Assembly: GCF_002208095.1 (NCBI RefSeq)
Contig: NZ_CP017990.1
Location: 3,658,001-3,722,000 of the forward strand
Length of the DNA stretch: 64,000 bases
Source: Enterobacter cloacae complex sp. ECNIH7
GTDB lineage: Bacteria > Pseudomonadota > Gammaproteobacteria > Enterobacterales > Enterobacteriaceae
Direction: 5' to 3'
The translations under genes were made by a program, and so were the position numbers. Position 1 is the stretch's first letter. Each line of letters opens with the position of its first letter. Positions 30,129 through 39,782 of this stretch are shown here, piece by piece. The notes below the pieces were generated by a model. That model made no database searches. It had not been told where the DNA came from and worked only from the letters and a program-made list of their open reading frames with translations.

Positions 30129-30898
30129 TGGATAACCGCCTGGCCACGCTGTTAACGCGCGGTGCGTCGCTGACCCGCGCGGAGTATCGCGTCCTCGCCC
30201 ACCTCACGGAGCACCCGATGCTGGTGGGCAACATCACGGTGCGAGAGCTGGCGCAGGCGACATTTGTTTCCACCGCCACCATCATGCGGCTGTGTCAGAA
30301 GCTGGGGTTTAGCGGCTTTAGCGAGTTTATCTGGCACTGCAAGCAATTGCTCTCCGACACGCCGCATATTGCCGCCCAGGCGCCCTCCCTTCCAGAACTC
30401 CCGGTGCTGTTTAATCAGTTTATCGCCAACTATCAGCACACCTTCCAGTGGGTCACGCAGGAGAAGCGCCAGCAATTTGCCGACCTGCTGCGCCAGAAAG
30501 AGAGCTTCTTTCTCTACGGGGCCGGTTTTTCCTATCTGTTTGCGGAGTACCTGACCAAGAAGCTGCAGGTGCTGGGCAAAACGGCGTTTATCTCCGGGCC
30601 GGGAGACAGCCGGAATATTTTCCTCAGCAACGCCTCACGCTATCAGGTGTTTATTGCCGTCTCGCGCAGCGGCGAAACGGAGCAGGTGCTGGATAAAGCG
30701 CGGATTGCCAAAAACGTCGGTATGACTATTGTCGCGTTTACCCGCGCCTCGGCCAATACGCTGGCGGGGATGGCGGACGTGCATTTTGCCCTCTATGACG
30801 AAGCGGTACACTTCGCCGCCGAAGCCGCGGGGGTGACGTCGTTTGAGTCGAATCTGGTGCTGCTGATGGATTTACTGCTGCTGGAAGCAACGGGGTGA
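30128..30898 (+). CDS. RpiR-family regulator, probably of the agl genes
   Basis: A 256-residue MurR/RpiR protein: N-terminal helix-turn-helix (about 1-77, VRELAQATFVSTATIMRLCQKLGFSGF) and a SIS domain (about 105-240; FLYGAGFSY, VSRSGETEQVL). The start overlaps the sseA stop (TAATG), so it is translationally coupled to sseA, although sseA has no obvious link to sugars. Family members bind phosphosugars, so alpha-glucoside-6-phosphates made by the adjacent PTS are a sensible ligand. K-12 lacks this gene at sseA. The target is inferred from proximity only. Confidence 0.82.
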   Translation: MDNRLATLLTRGASLTRAEYRVLAHLTEHPMLVGNITVRELAQATFVSTATIMRLCQKLGFSGFSEFIWHCKQLLSDTPHIAAQAPSLPELPVLFNQFIANYQHTFQWVTQEKRQQFADLLRQKESFFLYGAGFSYLFAEYLTKKLQVLGKTAFISGPGDSRNIFLSNASRYQVFIAVSRSGETEQVLDKARIAKNVGMTIVAFTRASANTLAGMADVHFALYDEAVHFAAEAAGVTSFESNLVLLMDLLLLEATG

Positions 30899-30915
30899 TA
30901 TTCACCCCGCCGTAA

Positions 30916-31692
30916 TCAGATGATGCGGTTGGTTTTGAGATCGCGCAGGAAGCCGCCCCAGCGACGCTCGTAGAACGGGGTGATGTGCTCGGTAATAAAG
31001 TGGCTGATGCCCTTTTCACCGTTCTTCACCTGGCAGATATCAATCGGCTCGTCGCCCGGCAGCGTGTCGGTCGCCACGCTTCCCGCCGCCTGAATGATGT
31101 CGTCGATATCGCCGTCCGCCTCAATACCAATCAGCAGCACCGGCTGCTCGTCCGCACGCTCTTTAATGGAGCAGAGAAACGCGCGTCTAACCGGTTTCAG
31201 GGTTTTGAACAGCGTCGTCAGGGAATCAATCATCTGCGCGGGCGGCTCGGCCACTTCAGACAGCAGCAGCGTTTCGCCCCCTTCCAGCACTTCCTGGGTG
31301 CTGAGCGGGTTGCCCTCTTCGCCTATCAGATGGCTGATTTCACGCGGCGTAAACTCTTTCCCGGTCGGCAGCTTCGCGTTAAGGAACAGCGTCTGGCCCA
31401 GCGTCATTTCAAACAGGGTACGCACCGGCATCACCACGAACGCCTGTTCGTCTTCTACCGCTTCCTGCAGAGCTTCCAGCGAGGTAAAGAACGGGATCAC
31501 CGACGTGCCGTCGTCTTTCTCCCAGTGCAGCAAATCCAGCGCGCTGTCTTCTACAACCTGCTCACCTTCCGCCGCGGTTCCCGGCACCCAGACGGTGGAT
31601 TCCAGCAGCGTGCGGAAAAATGCCGGACGGTGGGCGGGCTCGGTCGCCGCCTGCTCCAGCAGGGTTTCTAATTCGTTTTTGGTTTCGGACAT
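30916..31692 (-). CDS. sseB: Enhanced serine sensitivity protein SseB
   Basis: SseB is a conserved cytoplasmic protein whose overproduction alters serine sensitivity in E. coli; its biochemical role is unknown. Note it is unrelated to the Salmonella SPI-2 translocon protein of the same name. The 258-residue product starting at MSETKNELETLLEQ (ATG 31692) equals the E. coli length and keeps the C-terminus RWGGFLRDLKTNRII. The 16 upstream residues of the longer frame derive from the adjacent repeat and are rejected. It is convergent with the RpiR gene. Confidence 0.94.
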   Translation of the reverse strand: MSETKNELETLLEQAATEPAHRPAFFRTLLESTVWVPGTAAEGEQVVEDSALDLLHWEKDDGTSVIPFFTSLEALQEAVEDEQAFVVMPVRTLFEMTLGQTLFLNAKLPTGKEFTPREISHLIGEEGNPLSTQEVLEGGETLLLSEVAEPPAQMIDSLTTLFKTLKPVRRAFLCSIKERADEQPVLLIGIEADGDIDDIIQAAGSVATDTLPGDEPIDICQVKNGEKGISHFITEHITPFYERRWGGFLRDLKTNRII

Positions 31693-31758
31693 AACAATTC
31701 CAGATGATGCATTTCCCCTCTCCCCGGCCCTCTTCCTCAAGGGATAGTGAGCAAACCA

Positions 31759-31793
31759 TCCCCTCTCCCCTTGGGAGAGGGTTAGGGTGAGGG
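31759..31793. repeat. Short GC-rich palindromic repeat, copy 1
   Basis: CCCTCTCCC / GGGAGAGGG arms with a 3-base centre (31761-31781) are followed by TTAGGGTGAGGG. The same arms recur in opposite orientation at 39013-39046. A partial echo (CCCCTCTCCCCGG) lies at 31714-31726. This is a dispersed intergenic palindrome common in enterobacteria. Confidence 0.75.
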
Positions 31794-31802
31794 CAATAAA
31801 GA

Positions 31803-33089
31803 TTACTCAGCCGTCAGCAGGTTCGCCACGGTACGCACGCCCAGACCGGTCGCGCCAGCGGACCACTGCTCAACCGCCGCTTTACGGTAGGTTGCGGAGC
31901 AGTCGATGTGCAGCCAGCCTTCGTGATAATTCTCAACGAAGTGGGACAGGAAGCCTGCCGCCGTGCTTGCACCCGCAGGGTACGCCGCGCTCGCGGTGTT
32001 GTTCAGCTCGGCAAAGTTGGACGGCAGCTGGCTGCGGTGGAACTCGGCCAGCGGCAGACGCCAGAACGGTTCGTTTTCGGCAGCGGCGCTTGCCAGCAGG
32101 CGAGCGGCCAGCTTGTCGTCAAAGCTGAACAGCGCGTGGTAGTCGTTGCCCAGGGCGGTTTTTGCCGCGCCGGTCAGGGTCGCCATGTCAATAATCAGCT
32201 CTGGCTTCTGCGCAGACGCGTCGATCAGGCCATCGGCCAGCACCAGGCGGCCTTCGGCGTCGGTGTTCATCACTTCGACGTTTTTGCCGTTGCGATAGCG
32301 AATAATGTCGCCCAGCTTGAAGGCGTTACCGCTCACCATGTTGTCCGCGCAGCACAGATACAGCTTCACGCGCTTGTTCAGACCGCGGGTGATGGCGAAC
32401 GCCAGCGCGCCGGTGATAGTTGCCGCGCCGCCCATGTCGGACTTCATGGAGTCCATGAACGCGCTCTGCTTCAGGCTGTAGCCGCCGGTATCGAAGGTGA
32501 TACCTTTACCCACCAGGCAGGCAAAGACCGGCGCCGCTTTATCGCCGGTTGGGTTGTAATCCAGCGCCAGCAGGACCGGAGGACGCTCAGAACCACGACC
32601 CACGGTGTGGATGCCCATGTAATTCTGCTCGCGCAGATCTTCACCTTTGGTAATGCGGTAGGACATCTTGTCGCCCGCCACGCCGCACAGCAGGTCAACC
32701 GCGCGCTGCGCCAGCTGCTCAGGACCAAGCTCTTCCGCCGGGGCGTTGATGGTGTCACGCACCCAGTCGATGATTTGCAGGCGGCTTTCCAGCTCTTTTT
32801 GACCGGCAGCGTCAAGGTTTGCCCACTCAATTTTGCGGGTGCCTTTCGGCCCTTTGTAGCCAGCCCAGAATGCCCAGCTGCGGTCGGTGTCCCAGCCTTC
32901 GCCTTCCAGGGACACATGCTTAATCCCCAGGCCGTCAATTTTACGCGCGGCGCGCTGGATCAGGCCCAAATCATCGTTGCCCGTCAGGTGCAGGGTAATG
33001 CCGTCGTTGTTGATGCTGTAGGTGGCTTTCTCGCCCCAGCGCGCATCGGCTGGCTGCGTAGAGAGCGTAATCTTCATCGCTTCGGTCAT
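31803..33089 (-). CDS. pepB: Peptidase B (M17 leucyl aminopeptidase family)
   Basis: PepB is a broad-specificity manganese aminopeptidase. The start ATG at 33089 ([13 protein letters not shown]) has AAGGATA upstream and gives 428 residues, against 427 in E. coli. The M17 signature [14 protein letters not shown] with metal ligands Asp and Glu, and the lysine ligand in [12 protein letters not shown], are intact. It is the last gene reading with the isc operon direction but separated from iscX by an ERIC element, so co-transcription is uncertain. Confidence 0.96.
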   Translation of the reverse strand: MTEAMKITLSTQPADARWGEKATYSINNDGITLHLTGNDDLGLIQRAARKIDGLGIKHVSLEGEGWDTDRSWAFWAGYKGPKGTRKIEWANLDAAGQKELESRLQIIDWVRDTINAPAEELGPEQLAQRAVDLLCGVAGDKMSYRITKGEDLREQNYMGIHTVGRGSERPPVLLALDYNPTGDKAAPVFACLVGKGITFDTGGYSLKQSAFMDSMKSDMGGAATITGALAFAITRGLNKRVKLYLCCADNMVSGNAFKLGDIIRYRNGKNVEVMNTDAEGRLVLADGLIDASAQKPELIIDMATLTGAAKTALGNDYHALFSFDDKLAARLLASAAAENEPFWRLPLAEFHRSQLPSNFAELNNTASAAYPAGASTAAGFLSHFVENYHEGWLHIDCSATYRKAAVEQWSAGATGLGVRTVANLLTAE

Positions 33090-33159
33090 TTTATTTATCC
33101 TTATTAGCAAACGGGCCGCCTGAAGGCAGCCCATAGAGTCTCTTTCCACTAAATGATTC

Positions 33160-33263
33160 GCGTTGCAGGAAGGCGGTAAGCGAGTGAATCCCCGGGAGCA
33201 GAGATAACTCTGTGACCGGGGTGAACAAGCGCAGCCAACGCATCGGCAACGTGAAGCATGACG
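33160..33263. repeat. ERIC (intergenic repeat unit) element
   Basis: The block carries the ERIC core: GTGAATCCCCGGGAGC, then a central inverted repeat (CAGAGATAACTCTG), GTGACCGGGGTGA and GCAGCCAACGCA, ending with GAAGCATGACG. These match the conserved ERIC consensus used for ERIC-PCR typing. It fills the iscX-pepB gap and can form a long hairpin that may affect mRNA decay of the isc 3' end. Confidence 0.88.
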
Positions 33264-33269
33264 TGGAAA

Positions 33270-33470
33270 TTATTCTGCTTCATCTAACCAGACTAACAGA
33301 ATCGCCTCCAGAATTTTTTCATTGGATGCGTTTGGATCGTCGTCGAAATCCTCTAAATCGCAGATCCACTGATGCATGTCGGTGAATCGTACGGTCTTAG
33401 GATCGAGATCCGGGTTCGCATCGTAGAGCGCTTCGCCGATTTCACGGCTGTCTGTCCACTTAAGTCCCAT
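33270..33470 (-). CDS. iscX: Fe-S assembly accessory protein IscX
   Basis: IscX is a 66-residue acidic protein that binds IscS and modulates cluster assembly, competing with frataxin and ferredoxin. The ATG at 33470 ([15 protein letters not shown]) gives exactly the E. coli length, one base after the fdx stop, so translation is coupled. The family's acidic DLEDFDDDP and the C-terminus LVWLDEAE are present. Last gene of the isc operon. Confidence 0.97.
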   Translation of the reverse strand: MGLKWTDSREIGEALYDANPDLDPKTVRFTDMHQWICDLEDFDDDPNASNEKILEAILLVWLDEAE

Positions 33471-33471
33471 A

Positions 33472-33807
33472 TCAATGCTCGCGTGCGTGGTTGATGGTGT
33501 AGCGTGGGAATTCCACGACCAGATCTTCATCGGTCACCGCGGCCTGGCAGCTCAGGCGGCTGTCAGGCTCCAGACCCCATGCTTTATCCAGCATGTCGTC
33601 TTCGTCTTCGGTGCTCTCGGCGAGAGAGTCAAAACCTTCACGCACGATGCAGTGGCAGGTGGTGCAGGCACAGGATTTTTCACAGGCGTGTTCCACTTCG
33701 ATACCTGCACGCAGGGCAACATCGAGAATGGTTTCACCGGTCTTCGCTTCCAGAACAGCGCCATCCGGACAGAGGTCCGCATGAGGCAAAATAACAATCT
33801 TTGGCAT
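33472..33807 (-). CDS. fdx: [2Fe-2S] ferredoxin of the ISC system
   Basis: Fdx supplies electrons for cluster assembly on IscU. The 111 residues equal E. coli. Cluster ligands lie in [10 protein letters not shown] (Cys42, 48, 51) and in SRLSCQA (Cys87). It begins 1 base past the hscA stop and ends 1 base before iscX. Confidence 0.98.
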   Translation of the reverse strand: MPKIVILPHADLCPDGAVLEAKTGETILDVALRAGIEVEHACEKSCACTTCHCIVREGFDSLAESTEDEDDMLDKAWGLEPDSRLSCQAAVTDEDLVVEFPRYTINHAREH

Positions 33808-33808
33808 A

Positions 33809-35659
33809 TTAAACCTCGTCCACGGACTGGCCTTTCAGCGCGACGCGGACAGATTTGTCCATGCGGCGAGCAGCAAAGTCCTGGGTTTGTTTATCAACGT
33901 TTTTAATGGCTTCTTCTATTGCGTCAGCGTCATTGCCTTCTGCTACTGCGCTTAAGCGCGCGGCAGCGTCGTCAATCACCTGGCGCTCAGCGGCGCTTAA
34001 CAGCGCGGCATCGGCAGCGAGCGCGCCGTTCAGGCTCTCCAGCACGCGGGCGGCTTCAACTTTCTGTTCAGCCAGCATACGCGCCTTCACATCCTGCTCG
34101 GCGTAGCTCATTGAGTCCTGAATCATGGAGGCGATTTCGCCATCGGTCAGGCCGTAGGACGGCTTCACCTGGATGGACGATTCCACGCCGGTGGATTTTT
34201 CCATCGCCGTGACGCTCAGCAGACCGTCGGCATCCACCTGGAAGGTAACGCGAATATGCGCCCCGCCCGCAGGCAGCGCCGGGATGCCGCGCAGCGCAAA
34301 GCGCGCCAGAGAGCGGCAGTCCTGCACCAGCTCGCGCTCGCCCTGCATTACGTGGATGGACATCGCGGTCTGACCGTCTTTGAAGGTCGTGAACTCCTGC
34401 GCGCGCGCCACCGGAATAGTGGTGTTACGCGGGATCACTTTCTCTACCAGGCCGCCCATGGTTTCTAACCCGAGCGACAGCGGGATGACGTCCAGCAGCA
34501 GCATTTCGCTGTCCGGCTTGTTGCCGACCAGAATATCGGCCTGGATTGCGGCGCCCACGGCAACCACTTTGTCCGGATCGATGGAGGTCAGCGGCGTGCG
34601 GCCAAAGAATTCGCCCACGCGCTCGCGCACCAGCGGCACGCGGGTCGAACCGCCCACCATGACCACTTCCAGCACCTCGTTCGCCTCAACGCCCGCATCT
34701 TTCAGTGCGCGACGGCAGGCCAGCAGGGTGCGTTTCACCAGCGGGGCAATCAGATCGCTGAACTGGTCGCGGGCGATCTCTCCCTGCCAGCCCGCAACAT
34801 TTACGGTAACCGTCTGCGCATCGCTAAGGGCGATTTTAGCGTCGATGGCCGCATCCAGCAGTTCACGCTGCACGCGCGCATCGCTGCGATCGCTGATGCC
34901 TGCCTGCTCGCGAATGTAATCCGCCAGCAGATGGTCGAAGTCATCGCCGCCCAGTGCGGAATCCCCGCCGGTCGCCAGCACTTCAAATACCCCGCGGCTT
35001 AAGCGCAGGATCGAGATATCAAAGGTACCGCCGCCGAGATCGTAAACCGCAATGACCCCTTCCTGACCGGAGTCGAGGCCGTAGGCAATCGCCGCCGCCG
35101 TCGGTTCGTTCAGCAGGCGCAGCACGTGCAGGCCCGCCAGACGCGCAGCGTCTTTGGTGCCCTGGCGCTGTGCATCGTCAAAATAGGCCGGAACGGTGAT
35201 GACTACGCCGTCCAGATCGCCGCCGAGCGTCGCCGTAGCGCGCGCGGCCAGCGCTTTGAGGATGTCGGAGGAAACGCGAATCGGGTTCAGCAGACCGGCC
35301 GCGGTCGCAATCATCGGCAGGCCGTTTTCACTGGCCTGCAGCTGATACGGCAGATGCGGATAGCGGGTCTGAATATCGGCCAGCGAGCGGCCCATCATGC
35401 GCTTTACGGAGCTGATGGTGTTGGCCGGATCGCGCGCGGCGTTGGCGCGGGCGTCATAGCCGACCGCGTGACCCTGCTGCTGGTAGTGGACCACGGAAGG
35501 CAGCAGATGGCGGCCCTGCTCGTCGGCCAGCGTTTCCGCCTGGCCGCTGCGCACGGTCGCCACGAGGGAATTGGTGGTGCCCAGATCGATACCCACCGCC
35601 AGACGACGCTGGTGCGGTGCGGCACTTAAGCCAGGCTCACTAATTTGTAATAAGGCCAT
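33809..35659 (-). CDS. hscA: Hsp70-type chaperone HscA
   Basis: HscA is the specialised Hsp70 that, with HscB, releases clusters from IscU after recognising its LPPVK motif. At 616 residues it equals E. coli. The N-terminal ATPase domain shows [25 protein letters not shown] and [11 protein letters not shown]; the substrate domain follows from about residue 390. Order hscB-hscA-fdx with 14- and 1-base gaps is the standard operon. Confidence 0.98.
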   Translation of the reverse strand: MALLQISEPGLSAAPHQRRLAVGIDLGTTNSLVATVRSGQAETLADEQGRHLLPSVVHYQQQGHAVGYDARANAARDPANTISSVKRMMGRSLADIQTRYPHLPYQLQASENGLPMIATAAGLLNPIRVSSDILKALAARATATLGGDLDGVVITVPAYFDDAQRQGTKDAARLAGLHVLRLLNEPTAAAIAYGLDSGQEGVIAVYDLGGGTFDISILRLSRGVFEVLATGGDSALGGDDFDHLLADYIREQAGISDRSDARVQRELLDAAIDAKIALSDAQTVTVNVAGWQGEIARDQFSDLIAPLVKRTLLACRRALKDAGVEANEVLEVVMVGGSTRVPLVRERVGEFFGRTPLTSIDPDKVVAVGAAIQADILVGNKPDSEMLLLDVIPLSLGLETMGGLVEKVIPRNTTIPVARAQEFTTFKDGQTAMSIHVMQGERELVQDCRSLARFALRGIPALPAGGAHIRVTFQVDADGLLSVTAMEKSTGVESSIQVKPSYGLTDGEIASMIQDSMSYAEQDVKARMLAEQKVEAARVLESLNGALAADAALLSAAERQVIDDAAARLSAVAEGNDADAIEEAIKNVDKQTQDFAARRMDKSVRVALKGQSVDEV

Positions 35660-35673
35660 AATTGCTTCCGAAA

Positions 35674-36189
35674 TTAAAAATCGAGCAGCTTTTCTTCGAG
35701 TTGTTCAGCACTGCTTCGCAGTTTATCGAGAAAACGGAGTTTGCGCACAGTGTCTGCCGCCGCGTCCCAGGTCTCGTTGTTCAGTTGCTCCACCATCTGC
35801 TGATGGCGGGTATCGAACATGCCCTTCACGCGCGTGATGAAGCTTTCCAGACGCGCTTCGTCTTTGGCCTGTTCAATCTCATCCAGCTCTTCGCGAAGCT
35901 CCAGCTGTTCCATCAGAAACGCGGTGTCGCGCACGGTATGCTGTTCGCTCGCCAGATCGAAACCGTGGAGCGAGAGCAGATATTCTGCACGCGCCAGCGG
36001 ATGGCGCAGCGTCTGCCAGGCCTGGTTGATGGTCGCAGAGTGCGATACCGCAGCCAGCTGTTCTGCCTGAGTACCACTGGCGAATTTATCCGGATGATAC
36101 TGACGCTGAAGATCCTGAAAACGGATCGTCAGCGCCTGGAGATCAATCGGGTATTGAACGGGTAGTCCGAAGAGAGTGAAATAATCCAT
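35674..36189 (-). CDS. hscB: J-domain co-chaperone HscB
   Basis: HscB delivers IscU to HscA and stimulates its ATPase. The 171-residue protein has an N-terminal J domain with the HPD motif in QYHPDKF and a C-terminal three-helix IscU-binding domain. Length equals E. coli. It is separated from iscA by an 79-base gap with a hairpin. Confidence 0.97.
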   Translation of the reverse strand: MDYFTLFGLPVQYPIDLQALTIRFQDLQRQYHPDKFASGTQAEQLAAVSHSATINQAWQTLRHPLARAEYLLSLHGFDLASEQHTVRDTAFLMEQLELREELDEIEQAKDEARLESFITRVKGMFDTRHQQMVEQLNNETWDAAADTVRKLRFLDKLRSSAEQLEEKLLDF

Positions 36190-36217
36190 AACAATCTCAG
36201 GGGTAGCCTGTTAGAAC

Positions 36218-36254
36218 AAACCCCACGCGCAGCGGGTAAGCCACGGTGGGGTTT
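36218..36254 (-). other. iscA-hscB intercistronic hairpin
   Basis: AAACCCCAC / GTGGGGTTT forms a perfect 9-base stem around a 19-base loop on the minus strand. No T-run follows, so it is more likely an RNA processing or stability element that lowers hscBA-fdx relative to iscRSUA than a full terminator. Confidence 0.5.
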
Positions 36255-36268
36255 CGGATGACGCGCGG

Positions 36269-36592
36269 TTAAACGTGGAAGCTTTCGCCGCAACCACACT
36301 CGTCTTTGACGTTCGGGTTCGTGAATTTGAACCCTTCGTTCAGGCCTTCTTTAACGAAGTCCAGCTGAGTGCCGTTGAGGAATTGCAGGCTTTTGCCATC
36401 GACCACCACCTTCACGCCCTTGTCTTCAAACACGGTGTCGTCAGACGCCGGCTCGTCAACAAACTCCAGTACGTAAGCCATACCAGAACAGCCGGAGGTA
36501 CGTACGCCCAGTCGCAGGCCAAAGCCTTTACCACGGTTCGCCAGAAAAGAGCTTACTCGCGCGGCAGCGCTGTCGCTAAGGGTAATCGACAT
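36269..36592 (-). CDS. iscA: A-type Fe-S carrier IscA
   Basis: IscA carries iron or [Fe-S] units to target proteins. ATG 36592 ([13 protein letters not shown]) gives 107 residues as in E. coli; the frame can be extended two codons to a TTG, which is less likely. The three conserved cysteines are in TSGCSGM and ECGCGES near the C-terminus. Confidence 0.97.
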   Translation of the reverse strand: MSITLSDSAAARVSSFLANRGKGFGLRLGVRTSGCSGMAYVLEFVDEPASDDTVFEDKGVKVVVDGKSLQFLNGTQLDFVKEGLNEGFKFTNPNVKDECGCGESFHV

Positions 36593-36605
36593 ACTCAAAC
36601 CTCAA

Positions 36606-36992
36606 TTATTTTGCTTCACGTTTGCTTTTATAGTCCGCAATGGCGGCTTTGATCGCGTCTTCTGCCAGAATTGAACAGTGAATTTTCACCGGTGGCAGTT
36701 CGAGTTCTTCAGCAATATCGGTGTTCTTGATTGCCTGTGCTTCGTCCAGGGACTTGCCCTTCACCCATTCGGTGACCAGGGAGCTGGACGCGATAGCAGA
36801 ACCGCAGCCGTAGGTCTTGAAGCGCGCGTCTTCAATGATACCTTCATTGTTGACTTTAATCTGCAACTTCATCACGTCGCCACACGCCGGTGCGCCAACC
36901 ATGCCGCTACCGACAGATTCGTCGCTGTTGTCAAAAGAGCCAACGTTGCGCGGGTTTTCGTAATGATCGATGACTTTTTCGCTGTATGCCAT
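36606..36992 (-). CDS. iscU: Fe-S scaffold protein IscU
   Basis: IscU is the scaffold on which IscS-derived sulfur and iron build [2Fe-2S] clusters. At 128 residues it matches E. coli. Ligand cysteines are in GAPACGDV, YGCGSA and HCSILAED, and the HscA recognition motif LPPVK precedes the third. It follows iscS by 24 bases. Confidence 0.98.
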   Translation of the reverse strand: MAYSEKVIDHYENPRNVGSFDNSDESVGSGMVGAPACGDVMKLQIKVNNEGIIEDARFKTYGCGSAIASSSLVTEWVKGKSLDEAQAIKNTDIAEELELPPVKIHCSILAEDAIKAAIADYKSKREAK

Positions 36993-37016
36993 GATTGAAT
37001 TCTCCTTATGTACCGA

Positions 37017-38231
37017 TTAGTGATGTGACCATTCAATGCTGTTCAGATCCACGCCCTGCTTGAACATTTCCCACAGTGGAGAAAGGTCGCGCAGACGGCC
37101 GATGGAGTTGCGAACCAGCTTGATGGTGTAGTCAATCTCTTCTTCGGTAGTGAAACGACCTAAAGAGAAACGGATAGAGCTGTGTGCCAGCTCGTCGGTC
37201 ATGCCCAGCGCGCGCAGCACGTAGGATGGCTCCAGGCTTGCAGACGTACAGGCGGAACCGGAAGAAACGGCCAGGTCTTTCAGCGCCATGATCAGCGATT
37301 CGCCTTCAACATAGTTGAAGCTGACGTTGAGGATGTTCGGTGCGCCCTGCTCGAGATCGCCGTTCAGATACACTTCTTCCATATCTTTCACGCCGTCCCA
37401 CAGACGGTTACGCAGCGTGCGCAGGCGCGCCATCTCGGTTTCCATCTCTTCTTTTGCAATGCGGTACGCTTCGCCCATGCCCACGATCTGGTGAACAGGC
37501 AGAGTGCCGGAACGCATGCCGCGCTCGTGACCGCCGCCGTGCATCTGTGCTTCGATGCGGATACGCGGTTTACGACGAACGTACAGCGCGCCGATCCCTT
37601 TCGGGCCATAAATTTTGTGGCCGGAGAAGGACATCAGGTCCACTTTCAGCTGGCTCAGATCGATAGGCAGTTTGCCCACGCTCTGGGTTGCGTCAACGTG
37701 ATAGATGATACCGCGCGCGCGGCACATTTCGCCGATGGTTGCGATGTCCTGAACGACGCCGATTTCGTTGTTAACGTGCATGATGGAAACCAGAATGGTG
37801 TCATCACGCATGGCCGCTTCGAGCTCTTTCAGGTCGATGATCCCGTTGCTCTGTGGCGCCAGGTAAGTCACTTCGTACCCTTCACGCTCCAGCTGGCGGC
37901 AGGTATCCAGCACGGCTTTGTGTTCGGTTTTGCTGGTGATGATGTGCTTGCCTTTTTTCTGATAAAAGTTGGCTGCACCTTTGATCGCCAGGTTGTCGGA
38001 TTCGGTCGCACCGGAGGTGAATACAATCTCACGCGGGTCGGCACCCACCAGGTCGGCAATCTGATTACGGGCGATATCAACCGCCTCTTCAGCATGCCAG
38101 CCAAAACGGTGTGAACGGGAAGCTGGGTTACCAAAGTTTCCGTCCAGGGTCAGACACTGCATCATTTTCTCGGCAACACGCGGGTCCACCGGCGTGGTTG
38201 CGGAGTAATCGAGATAAATCGGTAATTTCAT
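37017..38231 (-). CDS. iscS: Cysteine desulfurase IscS
   Basis: IscS is the PLP enzyme that takes sulfur from cysteine for Fe-S clusters, thiamine, and tRNA thiolation. Its 404 residues equal E. coli. The PLP lysine is in [12 protein letters not shown], and the mobile catalytic cysteine is in [10 protein letters not shown]. An RNA-structured 117-base gap separates it from iscR, relevant to differential decay of iscR and iscSUA. Confidence 0.98.
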   Translation of the reverse strand: MKLPIYLDYSATTPVDPRVAEKMMQCLTLDGNFGNPASRSHRFGWHAEEAVDIARNQIADLVGADPREIVFTSGATESDNLAIKGAANFYQKKGKHIITSKTEHKAVLDTCRQLEREGYEVTYLAPQSNGIIDLKELEAAMRDDTILVSIMHVNNEIGVVQDIATIGEMCRARGIIYHVDATQSVGKLPIDLSQLKVDLMSFSGHKIYGPKGIGALYVRRKPRIRIEAQMHGGGHERGMRSGTLPVHQIVGMGEAYRIAKEEMETEMARLRTLRNRLWDGVKDMEEVYLNGDLEQGAPNILNVSFNYVEGESLIMALKDLAVSSGSACTSASLEPSYVLRALGMTDELAHSSIRFSLGRFTTEEEIDYTIKLVRNSIGRLRDLSPLWEMFKQGVDLNSIEWSHH

Positions 38232-38267
38232 TGCTCTTTAAACTCCGTACATCGCTTCAATGCAAGG

Positions 38268-38328
38268 AATCAGGCAACCGGCTGGATGTACGACCGAGTA
38301 CGCGGGGCGTGACCGCCCCGGCCTGATT
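38268..38328 (-). promoter_or_regulatory. Structured iscR-iscS intercistronic RNA
   Basis: Outer arms AATCAGGC (38268-38275) and GCCTGATT (38321-38328) enclose an inner GGGGCG / CGCCCC hairpin (38304-38319). In E. coli the sRNA RyhB pairs near the iscS start and causes decay of iscSUA while this structure protects iscR. The same layout here suggests the same control; RyhB pairing was not verified. Confidence 0.6.
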
Positions 38329-38348
38329 CTGAAATCTTTATCGTTTTA

Positions 38349-38840
38349 TTACGCGCGCAGTTTGACGTCGATAGCGTCCTGCGCGCGGGTGCTGCGTTGG
38401 GAATCCTGACCGTGCTGACGACCAGAGACATCCAGAACTTCCTGGTTGTTGACCAGTTCACCCAGGGTGATGTTGTTCAGGAAGCCGGTGAGACGGTCGC
38501 TCAGATCGCGCCACAGCGCGTGGGTCAGGCATTTATCGCCGCCCTGGCAGCCGCCTTTACCCTGGCAACGGGTCGCGTCAACGGATTCGTCAACTGCGCT
38601 AATCACTTCACCAACTGCAATACTGCCCGCGTCTTTACCCAGCAGATAACCGCCGCCTGGGCCACGAACGCTGGAAACCAGTCCATTTTTACGCAGTCTG
38701 GAGAACAGCTGTTCCAGATAAGAGAGGGAGATCCCTTGTCGTTCAGAAATATCAGCCAACGGAACCGGGCCCGCTTCGGAGTTGAGCGCAACGTCCAGCA
38801 TCGCGGTCACGGCATAACGCCCTTTAGATGTCAGTCTCAT
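38349..38840 (-). CDS. iscR: Fe-S-sensing regulator IscR
   Basis: IscR is an Rrf2-family repressor of its own operon when it holds a [2Fe-2S] cluster, and a wider regulator without it. The 163-residue protein has an N-terminal winged helix ([22 protein letters not shown]) and cluster ligands Cys92, Cys98, Cys104 with His107 in the [16 protein letters not shown] segment. It leads the isc operon; two type 1 sites lie upstream. Confidence 0.98.
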   Translation of the reverse strand: MRLTSKGRYAVTAMLDVALNSEAGPVPLADISERQGISLSYLEQLFSRLRKNGLVSSVRGPGGGYLLGKDAGSIAVGEVISAVDESVDATRCQGKGGCQGGDKCLTHALWRDLSDRLTGFLNNITLGELVNNQEVLDVSGRQHGQDSQRSTRAQDAIDVKLRA

Positions 38841-38861
38841 GTCTTACTTAACCTCAAACTC

Positions 38862-38881
38862 GCCCCTGCCCGGGGTTTTTT
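38862..38881 (+). other. Plus-strand CCCC/GGGG hairpin with T-run in the iscR leader
   Basis: A 4-base GC stem followed by six T faces away from iscR on the plus strand. On the sense strand it is part of the iscR 5' leader. It could stop antisense transcription moving into the iscR promoter, but the stem is short. Confidence 0.3.
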
Positions 38882-38922
38882 ATTGTAAAATGGGGGTATT
38901 GCATAGCAGGGTCAAGTCTGAC

Positions 38923-38972
38923 ATTCCTGACTAAAATGGTCAACTATTTACTTGACTGTTTTAGTCAGGTAT
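38923..38972 (-). promoter_or_regulatory. Two tandem type 1 IscR-binding sites in the iscR promoter
   Basis: Two adjoining 25-base sites at 38923-38947 and 38948-38972 both fit the type 1 pattern (ATA..YGACTRWWWYAGTCR..TAT); half sites TGACTAAAA and TTTTAGTCA are evident. A TTGACC -35-like element lies just downstream on the minus strand (38909-38914). This is the autoregulatory region through which cluster-loaded IscR represses the operon. Confidence 0.85.
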
Positions 38973-39012
38973 TTAACGTTCCGTGCCTTCATAACCCAGG
39001 TGCGGCCTGATG

Positions 39013-39046
39013 TCCTCACCCCTGCCCTCTCCCATGGGGAGAGGGG
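39013..39046. repeat. Short GC-rich palindromic repeat, copy 2
   Basis: Arms CCCTCTCCC (39025-39033) and GGGAGAGGG (39037-39045) are preceded by CCTCACCCCTG, the reverse of the flank seen in the copy at 31759-31793. It lies just past the trmJ stop. Confidence 0.75.
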
Positions 39047-39056
39047 AAAATCGACA

Positions 39057-39782
39057 CTACTCTTTATTCTTCTGCTCAATCGACGCCAGAATCCCGCGCA
39101 GGATGTTCAGCTCCTGGCTTTCCGGGCGAGCGCGGGTAAACATACGGCGCAGCTTGTTCATCACCTGGCCCGGGTGGCCTTCACGAATAAAGCCGGTTGA
39201 GAGCAGCGTCTGCTCCAGATGACCATAGAAGCGCTCAAGATCGTCCACCAGCGGGTAGGCCGTCTCTTCTTTCTGTTCGACCGGTTTCTCCTGCGTCGCC
39301 AGCCACGCCATACGCACCTCATAGGCGATAACCTGCACCGCCATCGCCAGGTTCAGCGAGCTGTATTCCGGGTTCGCCGCGATGGCGACGTGATAGTGGC
39401 ACTTCTGCAGCTCGTCGTTGGTCAGGCCAACGCGCTCGCGGCCAAACACCAGCGCAACCGGTGCCTGCTCCGCTTCTGAGACGCTTTTCAGGCCGCATTC
39501 GCGCGGATCCAGCATCGGCCACGGCAGCGTGCGTGAACGCGCGCTGGTCCCGACAACGAGGCTGCAGCCGGCCAGCGCTTCGTCAAGAGTATCGACGATC
39601 TGGGCGTTGCCGATCACGTCGCTGGCACCGGCCGCCAGGGCGATAGCCTGCGAGTCAGGTTTCACCAGCGGATTAACCAGCCACAGGTTCGTTAAGCCCA
39701 TGGTTTTCATAGCGCGGGCAACGGAGCCCATGTTGCCGGTGTGCGATGTTTCGACCAGCACGATTCGAATGTTTTGCAGCAT
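39057..39782 (-). CDS. trmJ: tRNA (cytidine/uridine-2'-O-)-methyltransferase TrmJ
   Basis: TrmJ methylates the ribose of position 32 in tRNAs. It is a SPOUT-family knotted methyltransferase; the SAM-binding knot includes [16 protein letters not shown] and [14 protein letters not shown]. The 241 residues are close to E. coli (246). It lies upstream of, and in the same direction as, iscR, but the IscR promoter separates them. Confidence 0.96.
   Translation of the reverse strand: MLQNIRIVLVETSHTGNMGSVARAMKTMGLTNLWLVNPLVKPDSQAIALAAGASDVIGNAQIVDTLDEALAGCSLVVGTSARSRTLPWPMLDPRECGLKSVSEAEQAPVALVFGRERVGLTNDELQKCHYHVAIAANPEYSSLNLAMAVQVIAYEVRMAWLATQEKPVEQKEETAYPLVDDLERFYGHLEQTLLSTGFIREGHPGQVMNKLRRMFTRARPESQELNILRGILASIEQKNKE

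Noticed and set aside
38229..38243. boxA-like GCTCTTTAAA before iscS on the plus strand
   Set aside because: boxA acts in RNA; iscS is on the minus strand, so the element would not be transcribed in sense.
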